A stretch of 64,000 nt of DNA, from NCBI RefSeq assembly GCF_010093595.1, contig NW_022985445.1:1275787-1339786 (forward strand), written 5' to 3'. The stretch is from Mytilinidion resinicola. Its lineage: Eukaryota; Ascomycota; Dothideomycetes; Mytilinidiales; Mytilinidiaceae. Both the position numbers and the translations under genes were made by a program. The notes beneath the pieces are model-generated. The model had not been told where the DNA came from. It saw only the letters and a program-made list of their open reading frames with translations, and made no database searches. The number at the start of each line of letters is the position of its first letter. Position 1 is the first letter of the stretch. Shown piece by piece: positions 1 through 9,541 of this stretch.

Positions 1-2737
1 GGCGCTGTTGATCTGGAACGCAGTGGTAATGACATCCCCGTCAGCACTAAGGCTAACGTTCCCATTGCAAAGCAGTGTGGAGCAATGTGGTCAGAGGACG
101 GCCGGCTTGTTTGCTTCTTCCCACCTCCGCCGGAGCCCCGACCCTTATTTTCGGTCTCGGGGCTACGTCCAGACCGATTAGGAAAGAGCTGGAGTATATT
201 CGATACGTTTGGCCGACTGAACGCTGGTACATCTGCCCCTGGAACGGCGCCAGGGATAGGAGATGATGACCATGCCTCCTTGCATGACTCCTGGACCTCT
301 TCGTCGTCTACAAGCTCGTCTTCAAGTTCTGATGCAGATAATGCCATACAAGGAAGAAGATTCCAGCCTCCAGCAGCATGGCGAAGAACAACCCTCAAAT
401 TTCAGAAATCATCGCAAGTTTCCAGTGCGGGCCAGGGAAACCCCATCAGACCGAAATCCATTGTGTCTATCAAAGAGGTAGAGGAGCATCTTCTGCCTTG
501 TAAAAAGGTACTAGCTAAAGAATACAAAATCTTTGGTGATGGCCCCAAAGTTTGCGCGCACAATGCGGAAGTAGCAAGGAAACATGGTTTCCAGGACCTT
601 GCCGAAGTCTGGGACATTTGCAAACTCATTCTTTGTAACGACGTTCCCCTAGAAATATTACCGCAGCAGTATAGGCGAGAGCAAGTGTTGGTGCTCGCTC
701 GACGATCCCTCGTCAAGATCAGACGCAAGGATAGCGGCATTGACCTCGCCTTTGACGATCCTGAAAAGGTTGCGAACCCCAGACTTACCGGCCGAGTCAA
801 ATGGGGTCGTAGTCCAATCGTAACGTTCCTCATACCCGCTTTATTCGACCATTTCGAAGCACTTGCAGATACGCAGATGCTTGCTATGCTCTCATGTATA
901 TTCTCTGAGCCAGCAGCGAATGAAGGCGTGACCAGCGCCATGCAGCGCCTTCGTCAGTCTGATCTTCCTATGTCTATGGAAGCACCGGCCTTTTCCCTAG
1001 ACTACTTCTCGTCCGCCGAAGCAGCTTGGAGTTTATTCAGGCGTCCCCAGTCTATCCCCGGTACACCTAGTTATCCCCCAACGCGATTTTCTACCCCAGT
1101 CAACTCCTGGGAGCGACTTGATAAGCGGTTAGATACCTTCGGTTCGGCCGGTTCCTCAAATGGTCCCTGGGGAAGTGACCATGTGCCGTCCGATCCAGCC
1201 ACTCCGTACTCAACGGGCTACACCCCTCCTACACTATCTAGGACAAGCACGCATCGCTCTACTACAAGTGCAACCCAGAGTTATTCAACGTCGCCAGAGC
1301 AGCATCACCAGATCAAGAAGTCTAATTCGAACCTGGCTACGGCGTTTGCCACACTCTCGAGGCCGTTTTCTATCAATGCTTCGTCATCACCTCCGGCAAA
1401 CCCCAAGCCACGAGGGGAGGGAGACTTGTCTACATCAGCTCCAACGAGTGGAATCACATGGGGCACCAACACATTCTACAGTAGCAGCAACGCGACTAAT
1501 GCAACAGGCCGCTCTAAGCATGGGAAGCGACCCAGCATCTCTCAGCTTGATGGATCTTACCTTTCTCGCCATTCCGAGGAAGATGAAGACCGAAGCTGGA
1601 ATGAGGAAGGATCCTCAGAGCCTGCCTTACCTTCACAAGAGATCGATGGCGATACAACCATCAAGGTAACGCTCAAGAATCAAGACCACTTTGATGACGA
1701 GGGTTGCGTTAGTGCGCCCCTTCTTGACCGTTCCAAGGAATGGCTTTATCGGCACTACCGGGAGCAATATGCCGAGCAGCTCAGTATTTGGAACCTCATC
1801 ATGCAACGCGCCGAGGTTCTGAAATTCAACGGCCTAGTATCATACTGGCCAGAGAAGAAGATTGAGAAACCATCAAAGCAAGAACCAACCCCTGAGGTAG
1901 GCACCATTCCACAAATTCCAGACCGACAACCTACGATTCAGCGGCCGGGGCTACATTGTGGGGTTTCGAACGACTCTTTTCTCAAGACTATCATCAATTT
2001 CAGGCTATCAAAAGCAAGAATCTTTCCCACTATCGAGCATTTCTGGCCAAGTTCTCTTCACCTACATCACTGTTCCTCACCCTGCTTCGTTTTTAGCCAA
2101 ACGTCACAATCAGTCCTTTTCTTGTCTCCCGATCTCTTTCACAGCTTCCTACTCTCTCCTTCCCGGACATGAAAATGCTAAATTACAACAGGGTCGTGCT
2201 CAATCGCAATCCCTCGAACCCCCATCAGCCCCATACGGCGCGCGCCGTCCCTCCCCTACCGATGACATCCAAAATTTCTCGTTCAATCCAGAAGCGCACG
2301 AGTTTCTCCCGGGCACAAAGTCACCTCTCCAGCTCTCGCAACCCCAATCACCTCATGGCGAGACCGGCGACTCCTTCCAGGAATCACTCAGCATCGAAGT
2401 ACCGCCCGCTCCCAATACTAGACCTCCTAACGACACTAAGGGCACGAAGCCACTAGTCATGCCAAGTATGTGCGCCGTGTGCTGGATGCGGCTACAGGGG
2501 CTGTTTGTGTTTTGTGGAAGGTGTGGGCATGCGGCGCATACGGCGTGTGTGCCTGATAGCAATAGTGGGGCTTTCGGTGGTAGCACTGGGAACTGCGCGG
2601 CCTATTGTGGGTGCGAGTGTGGCGGAGATGAGAAGATTGAGGGGAGGCCAGACGAGTGGTGGAAAGAGGGCGCGAGTAGTGCGCAGAGTCAGGGAGGAGA
2701 AACTCAATCGGAGGATTGGAGGATGAATGTTGGATGA
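1..2737 (+). CDS. MTC5: WDR59/Mtc5-like SEA complex subunit, 5'-truncated by the window edge
   Basis: The frame is open from base 1, so the N-terminal WD40 propeller lies outside the window. The visible part begins with a segment containing the conserved CGAMWSEDGRLVCFFP stretch, followed by a low-complexity Ser-rich middle and a helical segment with YREQYAEQLSIWNLIMQRAE. The end is a C-terminal RING/zinc-ribbon (CAVCWMRLQ, CGRCGHAAH, CGCEC) typical of WDR59/Mtc5. In yeast and animals this protein belongs to the SEACAT/GATOR2 module, which acts on TORC1 at the vacuole or lysosome. The 5' block is in frame 1 and the zinc end in frame 2, so at least one intron lies between about 1897 (GAG|GTAGGC) and about 2191 (TACAACAG, preceded by GCTAAAT). 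That span is long for this locus and may hide a small exon carrying a GLHCG motif. The family call is firm; the exact join is not. Confidence 0.85.
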
Positions 2738-3129
2738 GGCTAATGGAGTGGAGGAAGACTTATACCCCGGTTCTTGCGGTGTGCTTGAGGCAAGCAGCAA
2801 AAACCAATGTAAGATGTTTCGCGTTGTAAGTTTACTGGTGTACTTCATAATCTAGGCGAGCTTCTAGGAGCTTTGGAGTCCTCTTTGAGGCGGACGTAGC
2901 ATAGTGTTTGTAGGCTAATCTGCTCGTTCGAACGCCTGCAATCAAGCACTGGCATTTTCAAGGTGTACTGAAGTGCTCTTAGCACGTAAACTCCGTTGCT
3001 CCTGTTTCTTCCTTGATGTTAGGTCACTTAGGTGCTGCTCCCGCGAGGAGGTGCTGCAGATCGAACACTAATCAACAAGAGATCGTCGATCAGCAATGGA
3101 GAGTGGAGTTATAATGAAATATTGGTGTC
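2738..3129. other. Intergenic sequence downstream of the WDR59 gene
   Basis: This stretch includes the presumed 3' UTR of the WDR59/Mtc5 gene. No ORF with recognisable protein character and no RNA gene was seen. Confidence 0.5.
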
Positions 3130-3131
3130 TA

Positions 3132-3555
3132 ACGTACCCTGCGGGTGAGCTGCCCATGCGGGCGAGCTGCCCAGTCCGTGCACCACTAGAAATTCAATAA
3201 TCTAACCTTAAATAACCCTACAACTACCTAATAAAAAGTTATACAAATATAATATATTATTCTTATATATATAAATACTTAGTATATAGAATATAAAGTC
3301 TATTTTTATAGTAGTTAACTAATTATTAAATTTAGACCCCTATTTTAGACCTTACCCTTTATTACTAGCTAACTACTATAAGGATAGACTCTATATTCTA
3401 TATACTAAGTATTTATATATATAAGAATAATACATTAAATTTGTATAACTTTTTATTAGGTGGTTGTAGAGTTATTTAAGGTTAGATTATTGAATTTCTA
3501 GTGGTGCACGGACTGGGCAGCTCGCCCGCATGGGCAGCTCACCCGCAGGGTACGT
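3132..3555. mobile_element. Palindromic MITE-like element with about 190-bp inverted arms and TA target duplication
   Basis: The 424-bp element runs from ACGTACCCTGCGGGTGAG to its inverted copy and is flanked on both sides by TA (3130-3131 and 3556-3557). This fits a non-autonomous Tc1/mariner-superfamily insertion. The two arms match over about 190 bp, so the whole element could fold into one hairpin. Each arm carries two near-identical subterminal repeats of the form GCGGGYGAGCTGCCC. The interior is very AT-rich. Most differences between the arms are C/T or G/A transitions, as expected after repeat-induced point mutation (RIP). It has no coding capacity. The call rests on direct reading of both ends; the superfamily is inferred from the TA duplication. 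Confidence 0.9.
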
Positions 3556-3557
3556 TA

Positions 3558-5074
3558 TGCATCGTCTGGACTTAGTAAGTACAAGATCCGCCTGACAAGG
3601 TGTTGAGAATCAAGTCCTCTGAGGAGCGAATTTCTAGGCTTAGATGGGTACTCATCTTCTAGAGGGCGGAGCAGAAGACCGATGCTAGCAAGTCTCGAAC
3701 ACATCGAGTGGCATTGAAACCACCATTCTTGAGACGGTGCCGTTGGTTCACGGCTTACTGATTTGCTTATCAGGGTGAAGGGACTTGGCCTCTCGTCGGA
3801 TTATCACTAAACCGGTTCAACAGCAGAGCGAAGCACTTCCGTTCAGAACCAGAATCATACAACGTAGTATCCGGCTCATCATCCTACGACTACCACGGTG
3901 ACCCTCACGCTTTCATTGCTGCGAAGCTGCCGAATGGCCATCACGTGAGTTTAGGCAAAGTCACGACTCCATAGACGCCCAGAAGCCACTGGACTAGTGC
4001 GATTCTTAAATACTACTTAAGCCTGTCCTGTCTCGCGACGGTTTGTCTTTTCATGGAGTTCCAGCCTCGTCTATGAGGGCATGATCAAATTCTTGATCTC
4101 TTCTGCTTCATGGACGTGGAAGGCTGACGGTGCAGGGTTCATAGAAAACATGAATCCCCACAGCGAATGGTGGAGACCAGTTTGAGAAAGACTAGGGATC
4201 GCTGATGATGAATGGTATCATTTCCAGTTGAATATACTCCGCATTCGAGGGGACTGGGTACACAACAGGTCTTCGCAACGGTTTCGAACATGCTCCGTGC
4301 AAATCGATTATGAGCGTTAATGTCATCTATAGATGAATGTCATCAATCCACGAACTTCGCACCTCCCACCCTCTGCCCCATCAGCTGAGTTGCTTTCGAA
4401 TTTGACACCCCGAGACCCCAACCAACCATGGAGTGTTGGAAAGTCTCCTCTCTCCACCAAACCCGTGGAGGAAGTCCACAGGTGCCTTTTTGGTTCCTGC
4501 TCTGCTTGCTTCTTGATGTTGTGAATGAGGAGGGCGTCTGCTAGCTTTTGTAGTCGAAAAAGTATTACCGCACAGACCGCCGGAAGAAAGATTCACTAGG
4601 TCCAGCGGTGAAGCAATGCAAATAAACGGGGAGATGAGTAAAGGGGCATGTGAGGCACGTGATCAGTGGAGACGTGAGCCGTGACAGGGCGGATCCGGAA
4701 GGCCATGTTGAGTGATAGTTCTTGGTTGAAAGCTCTACCCTTGTAGCTTCTGAAAGCATGATTAGATCAAGACTACGTGAATCAATAAGAGTTTCGGATC
4801 CTCAATTTTCATTGCCCCGAAGAGCATTGCTCGCTTGTTCATCACGTGATGCTGTCGCATGATATCGGAACAGTGTCGGCCCGAGCTGCGCGGCCTATAT
4901 CAACGTCCGCACCTCCACCTAAATCCTCGTCATTCGTCTCTAAATACTTGGGCGCTTCTTCGGGTTCGAAACACGAGGATCCAACTGGAGGTGGAGAGGA
5001 GTAATCTTGAACCCAAAGCTGCCTTGCGGGGTATAGAATAGACGGGCCTCCCGGGTCCTCGTTACACCAGCACA
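3558..5074. other. Long intergenic region upstream of the Zn2Cys6 gene
   Basis: About 1.5 kb without a convincing gene. The short ORFs present overlap on both strands and resemble no known protein. The last few hundred bases are presumably the promoter and leader of the regulator that starts at 5075. Confidence 0.5.
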
Positions 5075-6838
5075 ATGAGAAGTTCCAACGGTTGTTGGAC
5101 TTGCCGGCTCCGACGCAAGAAATGCGATGAAAAGCACCCTGTATGTGATGTCTGCGCTGCACTCTGTATCACATGCCACAGTTTCCTGGACGCCAGGCCG
5201 GAGTGGATGGATGGCGGCGCAAAACAGGAAGAGATGGCTGAGCAGCTCAAACGTGAGGTCAAAGAAAAGGCCCATCGCCGACGTGGGGATCGTGTGGTCC
5301 ATATTTCTAGCGATTACGTTTCAACTGACGAAGCTTCTACGGTCGATTTGATGGCGCTTCCCCAAAAACCACCCATGGACCTGGCTACTCCTATATGCGA
5401 TCTCCTAAGGAAAACCCCGGGCATCCACAACGATGGAATGGCGCCGTCACCCGAGGCATCCACTGTATGGCTCTGTCGTGGGGCTGACTGCACGCTTACT
5501 GCTAAGGAATCTCGCGAAAACATTGCCTTTGGACGGTCTGACACTGTTCTCCTTACGTTCTACCTGGAACATTTACTTCCCTTTCTGTTCCCGTTCTATC
5601 GTCCCTCTCTCCTTCAAGGCGGAAGATCATGGGTCTTCGAGATGATGATAAGTAGCCCCGTAATACGGCAGGCCACCTTATGTCAGAGTTCCTATTTCTT
5701 CTCTCTTGCGCGGGGAACGGCCAATCGCGATGCAATCTGGGATGAAGTGCTCACGCAAACCACGAATGCCTTCGGGGTGCTGAGACAAGCACTGCAGGTT
5801 ATAGATGGCTCAGGCGTCGCAAAACATCTGCACGGCGCCGTGCGAATCATGGCGAGCATCATGCAGATGCAGCGTTTCGAGATCGCCGTCTTAAGCTTTC
5901 ACAACTGGCATACACACCTCAATGCCGCTCTCGTTCTATTTAGACAACTCCTCGACAGCGCCGTCGAATCAAGAGAGCCTATTTCACGTTTCGACGCTGT
6001 CATGAGCCGCTTGGGTCCGTCGTCGTCGTCATGGAGCTGGCCTAGCCAAAGTGACCAGGTTCCGAGCGCTGAACAGGCCGCCTTTCGCTTCTCATCCACC
6101 CTTGTCATATTGGATGATATTATTGCCAGTACGGCACTTCAGGAGCAACCTAGACTCTACGAGTACCATCGCAGCCTTCTTGGTGGCATCCAAGGCACTG
6201 AGGATCCCCCTATCAATCTCGAGGCTGTTGTCGGGCTCAAGAACTGGACCTTGCTACAAATCGGCGAGATTGCCACGCTTGAAGCATGGAAACAGCGATG
6301 TAAGACGGCTGGAAATCTCGATGTCGTGGAGCTAGTCCGCCGCGCCACAGCTATCAAGGAGTCATTAGTAGCTCATCTCATGCGCCTCGAAACCGATCCG
6401 CCAAAAGCTCCGAAAGAGAATAACAGCTTTCTGGATATTTTCGCTCCACCCCTCAGCCAGTGCTCTTTAGTCTCCCGTGTCTGGGCTCACGCAGCGCTCA
6501 TATATCTATCTATCGTTGTGTCCGGATGGCAACCCACCAACGTCGACGTGCGTTATCACGTTAATCGAGTCATCGAGCTGCTGAAGCTTCAAAGATCGCC
6601 GGCACTACTTCGCACAATGGTGTGGCCGTTCTGCGTCGCAGGCTGCCTTGCGGAGCGCGGCCAGGAGGCTCACTTTCGTGGGATGGTAGAGGTTCTGCAA
6701 CCTCCGAGCATCTTCGGCACGGTACACAAGGCGCTTGAGATTATGGAGAACGTATGGCGTAATAGGGACACAGACTTTGCGACCCGCGACATCGCTACGT
6801 GCTTTAGGGCCCAGGGTAATCTGGTGTTACTTGTCTAG
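5075..6838 (+). CDS. Zn(II)2Cys6 transcription factor with Fungal_trans_2-type C-terminus
   Basis: A single-exon frame of 587 residues. The N-terminus carries a complete binuclear zinc cluster: Cys7, 10, 17, 24, 27 and 34 in the spacing CX2CX6CX6CX2CX6C, with the basic run RLRRKK between the second and third Cys. It continues into the CDVCAALCITC and PEWMDGG segments typical of the group that bears the Fungal_trans_2 (PF11951) regulatory region, and the remaining helical part has normal length for that family. The ATG follows an A-rich context (CACAATGA) directly before the cluster. The gene converges on the SDR gene, with only about 125 bp between stop codons, and lies near a dioxygenase gene. 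A pathway-specific role for the three genes is plausible but unproven. Its target sequence and inducer cannot be read from the DNA. Confidence 0.9.
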   Translation: MRSSNGCWTCRLRRKKCDEKHPVCDVCAALCITCHSFLDARPEWMDGGAKQEEMAEQLKREVKEKAHRRRGDRVVHISSDYVSTDEASTVDLMALPQKPPMDLATPICDLLRKTPGIHNDGMAPSPEASTVWLCRGADCTLTAKESRENIAFGRSDTVLLTFYLEHLLPFLFPFYRPSLLQGGRSWVFEMMISSPVIRQATLCQSSYFFSLARGTANRDAIWDEVLTQTTNAFGVLRQALQVIDGSGVAKHLHGAVRIMASIMQMQRFEIAVLSFHNWHTHLNAALVLFRQLLDSAVESREPISRFDAVMSRLGPSSSSWSWPSQSDQVPSAEQAAFRFSSTLVILDDIIASTALQEQPRLYEYHRSLLGGIQGTEDPPINLEAVVGLKNWTLLQIGEIATLEAWKQRCKTAGNLDVVELVRRATAIKESLVAHLMRLETDPPKAPKENNSFLDIFAPPLSQCSLVSRVWAHAALIYLSIVVSGWQPTNVDVRYHVNRVIELLKLQRSPALLRTMVWPFCVAGCLAERGQEAHFRGMVEVLQPPSIFGTVHKALEIMENVWRNRDTDFATRDIATCFRAQGNLVLLV

Positions 6839-6963
6839 CTAGCTATCAGGGGGATAGTTCTGCTATGTTGAGGGTACTTGATTCGGTTCTTGCTCATGAC
6901 ATTGATTTGACATCTAACTTTGATAGATTTGTCATGACTACTCCTCATGACTATTCCATTTCC

Positions 6964-7719
6964 TCACTTGAATTCGACGTAGCCCTTGCCCTTCACGAAC
7001 GTGGCGTGGCTGGGCACACTCCCCTCATGATCCGCCAACTGTGCAAAGAACTCGGCATGAGCAGCGCCGTCAAGCGCCATCCCCTTGAACTTGCCATCTC
7101 CGTGGCGCTCATCGGCATAAAAGAAACTATCGAGCCAGTCGTATTAGAACAGTCCACGCGGAGCTTTTCTTTGGAGTACTCACCGAATCCCGCGGGCCGA
7201 GTACAGCGCGTCGGCAAGGCCGATCCAGAACGACGAGGCCGACTTGCCTATGCCTAGATCCAACATCATAGGCATGGGCACGATGCAGACGTTCATGATG
7301 TTTCCGGTGTATATGAACGTCTTCTTGGCCTCTTTGGGCAGCGTCTCCCATCCGCTGACAGCCTGCTGCGCCGCAACGTAGGGGCTGATAGTGTTGACAT
7401 TCAAATCCGACGCGACACTCTCAGCTGAAACCGAGAACACAGAGTCCTTATCAGAGGGGGGCGTGAGTGCTGCTGCGTTGTAGATGACGACACTGGGAGA
7501 GGCGTGGAACTCGGTCTTGACGGCATTGAAGAGTGCTGGGATCGAGTCGGGCTTGGTGAAGTCTGCCTTGAGAGAGAGAACCCCTTCGGCGGCCTTGCTG
7601 CCAGTCCCCTTCCTAGACACAACAGAGACCTTGTAGCCGGAGCTGGCGAACTTCTCGGCGACAGCGGCTCCGATCCTAGGCCCAGCTCCAAGAATGAGCA
7701 CCACAGGGGTGGCTGCCAT
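6964..7719 (-). CDS. Short-chain dehydrogenase/reductase (Rossmann fold), two exons
   Basis: The exons are 7719-7184 and 7126-6964 on the minus strand, with a 57-bp intron (7127-7183; 5' GTGAGT, 3' ATAG). The product is 232 residues. It starts MAATPVVLILGAGPRIG, a nucleotide-binding GxGxxIG motif directly after the first strand. VIYNAAA corresponds to the NAG-type motif of SDRs. The classical YxxxK pair is not evident where FIYTGN stands, so it belongs to the atypical SDR group and catalysis is uncertain. The second exon restores the family ending (AHAEFFAQLAD, FVKGKGYVEF), which supports the splice. The upstream in-frame ATG at 7905 lacks protein-like sequence, so 7719 was chosen. It diverges from the DODA-type gene and may share its promoter. 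Confidence 0.82.
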
Positions 7720-8410
7720 TTTGCTTTGACGTTTGATAGTAAAGATAGGGATTCGACAGGTTTGCGTTGCAAGGAAGCTGAGATGTAGAATAGAAGAATG
7801 GAGTTTTATTGGCGTCGAAACGTCTACTATATATACCAAGCAGAATCTACGTTCATTCATTGCACTTTGGTCCAACCCGCCCGACTTCCGAAGCTTTGAA
7901 ATCACAATTTTGGGTTATACTCCTCCTGAGCTGTAGGTTCGAGGGTCAGACAGGATGATTGGCATGAATTCATATGCAGTACCAGAGTAACCGCGCGGGA
8001 CTACCTCACTGCTGTCGAATTTAGGATTCTTGAACCCACAACCCGAGCGGGAAAGGTCCGAGGCTGTGGAGTTAGTGATTTGTAACTTACAACATCCTGC
8101 AGCAGCGTAGACATTCCCGCGCGCAGTGAGAATAGCTTTCATTCTTCTATTAGCGCGGTGTCCTATCCTGTTCCGAAAGAATTCGGATGTGATTGGTCAA
8201 ACATGATTGGCTAAAATCTTTCCCGCGCGGGAAAGTCTCAAGACACTATTTCGGCACCTTTCTCAACCCTATCCTTGTGCATTTGACAATAGATTCGTCA
8301 GCTCGCTATCTGAATTGTAGTCGTTGATAATGCCCTATCCCCGAGACGCCGATTAATTCCTTCTTTTCCCTTTCCAATCTGTCAGAGAAAAGCTGCACAC
8401 ATAGCGCGCC
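7720..8410. promoter_or_regulatory. Shared divergent promoter of the SDR and dioxygenase genes
   Basis: This 691-bp divergent interval holds an 18-bp perfect palindrome, CTTTCCCGCGCGGGAAAG (8218-8235). Related CCGCGCGGG, GAGCGGGAAA and TTCCCGCGCG words lie near 7990, 8045 and 8115. Two ATTGG (inverted CCAAT) boxes lie just upstream of the palindrome, near 8191 and 8205. The TTTCCCGC half-site resembles E2F/MBF-type sites, but a zinc-cluster protein could also recognise such an inverted repeat. Which factor binds is unknown. Confidence 0.55.
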
Positions 8411-9541
8411 ATGTCCTCGGTACTTTCATCCATCCGTTCAATTATCAGCTCAAGGTACTTCGCAATTCTTCTTGTGAGCTTGTCTGTCCCGCTCATCTAC
8501 CGCCGGCAAGCTGCAAGCATTGTATCTGATTCCTCACAACTCAACAGTTCCGATCGGACCATGGCGACTTCCACGGCCGCTGATAGCTCTTCCGGACGGA
8601 TGCCCGTCTATTTCCTGGGCATAGGGGGCCCTAACTTCTTGGAATCTACGAACCACCCTGCCTACGCCAAACTAGCCGCAGTTGGGCGGGAGATTACGAC
8701 CAAAGTCAAGCTAAAGGCAGTCGTCGTCTTTTCTGCCCACTGGCAAGGAGGCCCGAACACAATCAGAATCAACGTTGCAGAAAAGACGGATCAAATCTAC
8801 GATTTCTACGGCTTTCCACCACACTTTTACGAATACAATTATCCTTACATAGGAAGTCCCGAGGTCGCCGAAAAGGTTATCGAAAAGCTCGAGGGTGCCG
8901 GCATCGAGGTTGAGAGAGTCAAACGAGGCCTTGACCATGGCGTCTGGGCCGGTTTCATGGTTGGTGAGTAATGACAGCGGGAATCATTCTCGGTATCTCG
9001 TTGCTAATGCTCCAGCCGGACAGCTTTTGACCCGAAGAAGAACCCATTGAATGTGCCCATCGTGCAGGTTTCGCTGTACGATAATGAGGACTCGGACCAA
9101 CATTACCGCGTGGGGCAAGCTCTGGAGAGTCTGCGAGACGAAGGCGTTCTGATTATCGGCGCGGGAATGGCTGTTCACAATCTTCATGATTACCGGAAGA
9201 CGTTGCAGGCGCGGGGGGCCGGCAAGACCATGCCGTTAGTATATCCTGCCAGCAGTCTCGGGTCGAATGTGTTTGTGCTAATGCTGTTTAGTTACGCCTT
9301 CAGCTTTGACGAGGCGCTGAAAGAGGCTGCCACCGCAGATCCTGAGGAACGTCGGGCAAAAATGGCAGCTTTGATGAGGCGCAGTGATGCTAGAGAGGCG
9401 CATCCGACCTGGGAACATATTCTCCCCATTCATATTGCTGCAGGCGCCGCTAGCTCGGGTCTTGGCGAACAAATCTGGACTTTACCGGAAGGAAGTTTGA
9501 GTTGGGCGCAGTATCGCTTTGGTGAACTCGCAGCGGCGTAG
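8411..9541 (+). CDS. DODA/LigB-type extradiol dioxygenase family protein
   Basis: The exons are 8411-8963 and 9024-9541 (60-bp intron, GTGAGT..ACAG), giving 356 residues. The N-terminal 50 residues include a hydrophobic segment (FAILLVSLSVPLIY). A second in-frame ATG at 8561 has a better context (ACCATGG) and would give a 306-residue soluble form. The body follows the 4,5-DOPA-dioxygenase/YgiD family: VFSAHWQ holds a metal His, GLDHGVW is conserved, VHNL holds the presumed catalytic His, and WEHILPIHIAAGA holds another metal His. The first metal-ligand motif, FLGHGSP in E. coli YgiD, reads FLGIGGP here, so that His is Ile. The protein may have lost or changed metal binding. In this family the substrate is a catechol-type ring; none can be assigned here. 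Confidence 0.87.

Noticed and set aside
4333..4759. Small ORFs of 60-75 codons on both strands in the intergenic region
   Set aside because: Mutually overlapping, no motifs, and no splice partners that extend them.
6865..7257. 130-codon plus-strand ORF after the zinc-cluster gene
   Set aside because: Antisense to the second exon and intron of the SDR gene, and no domain of its own.
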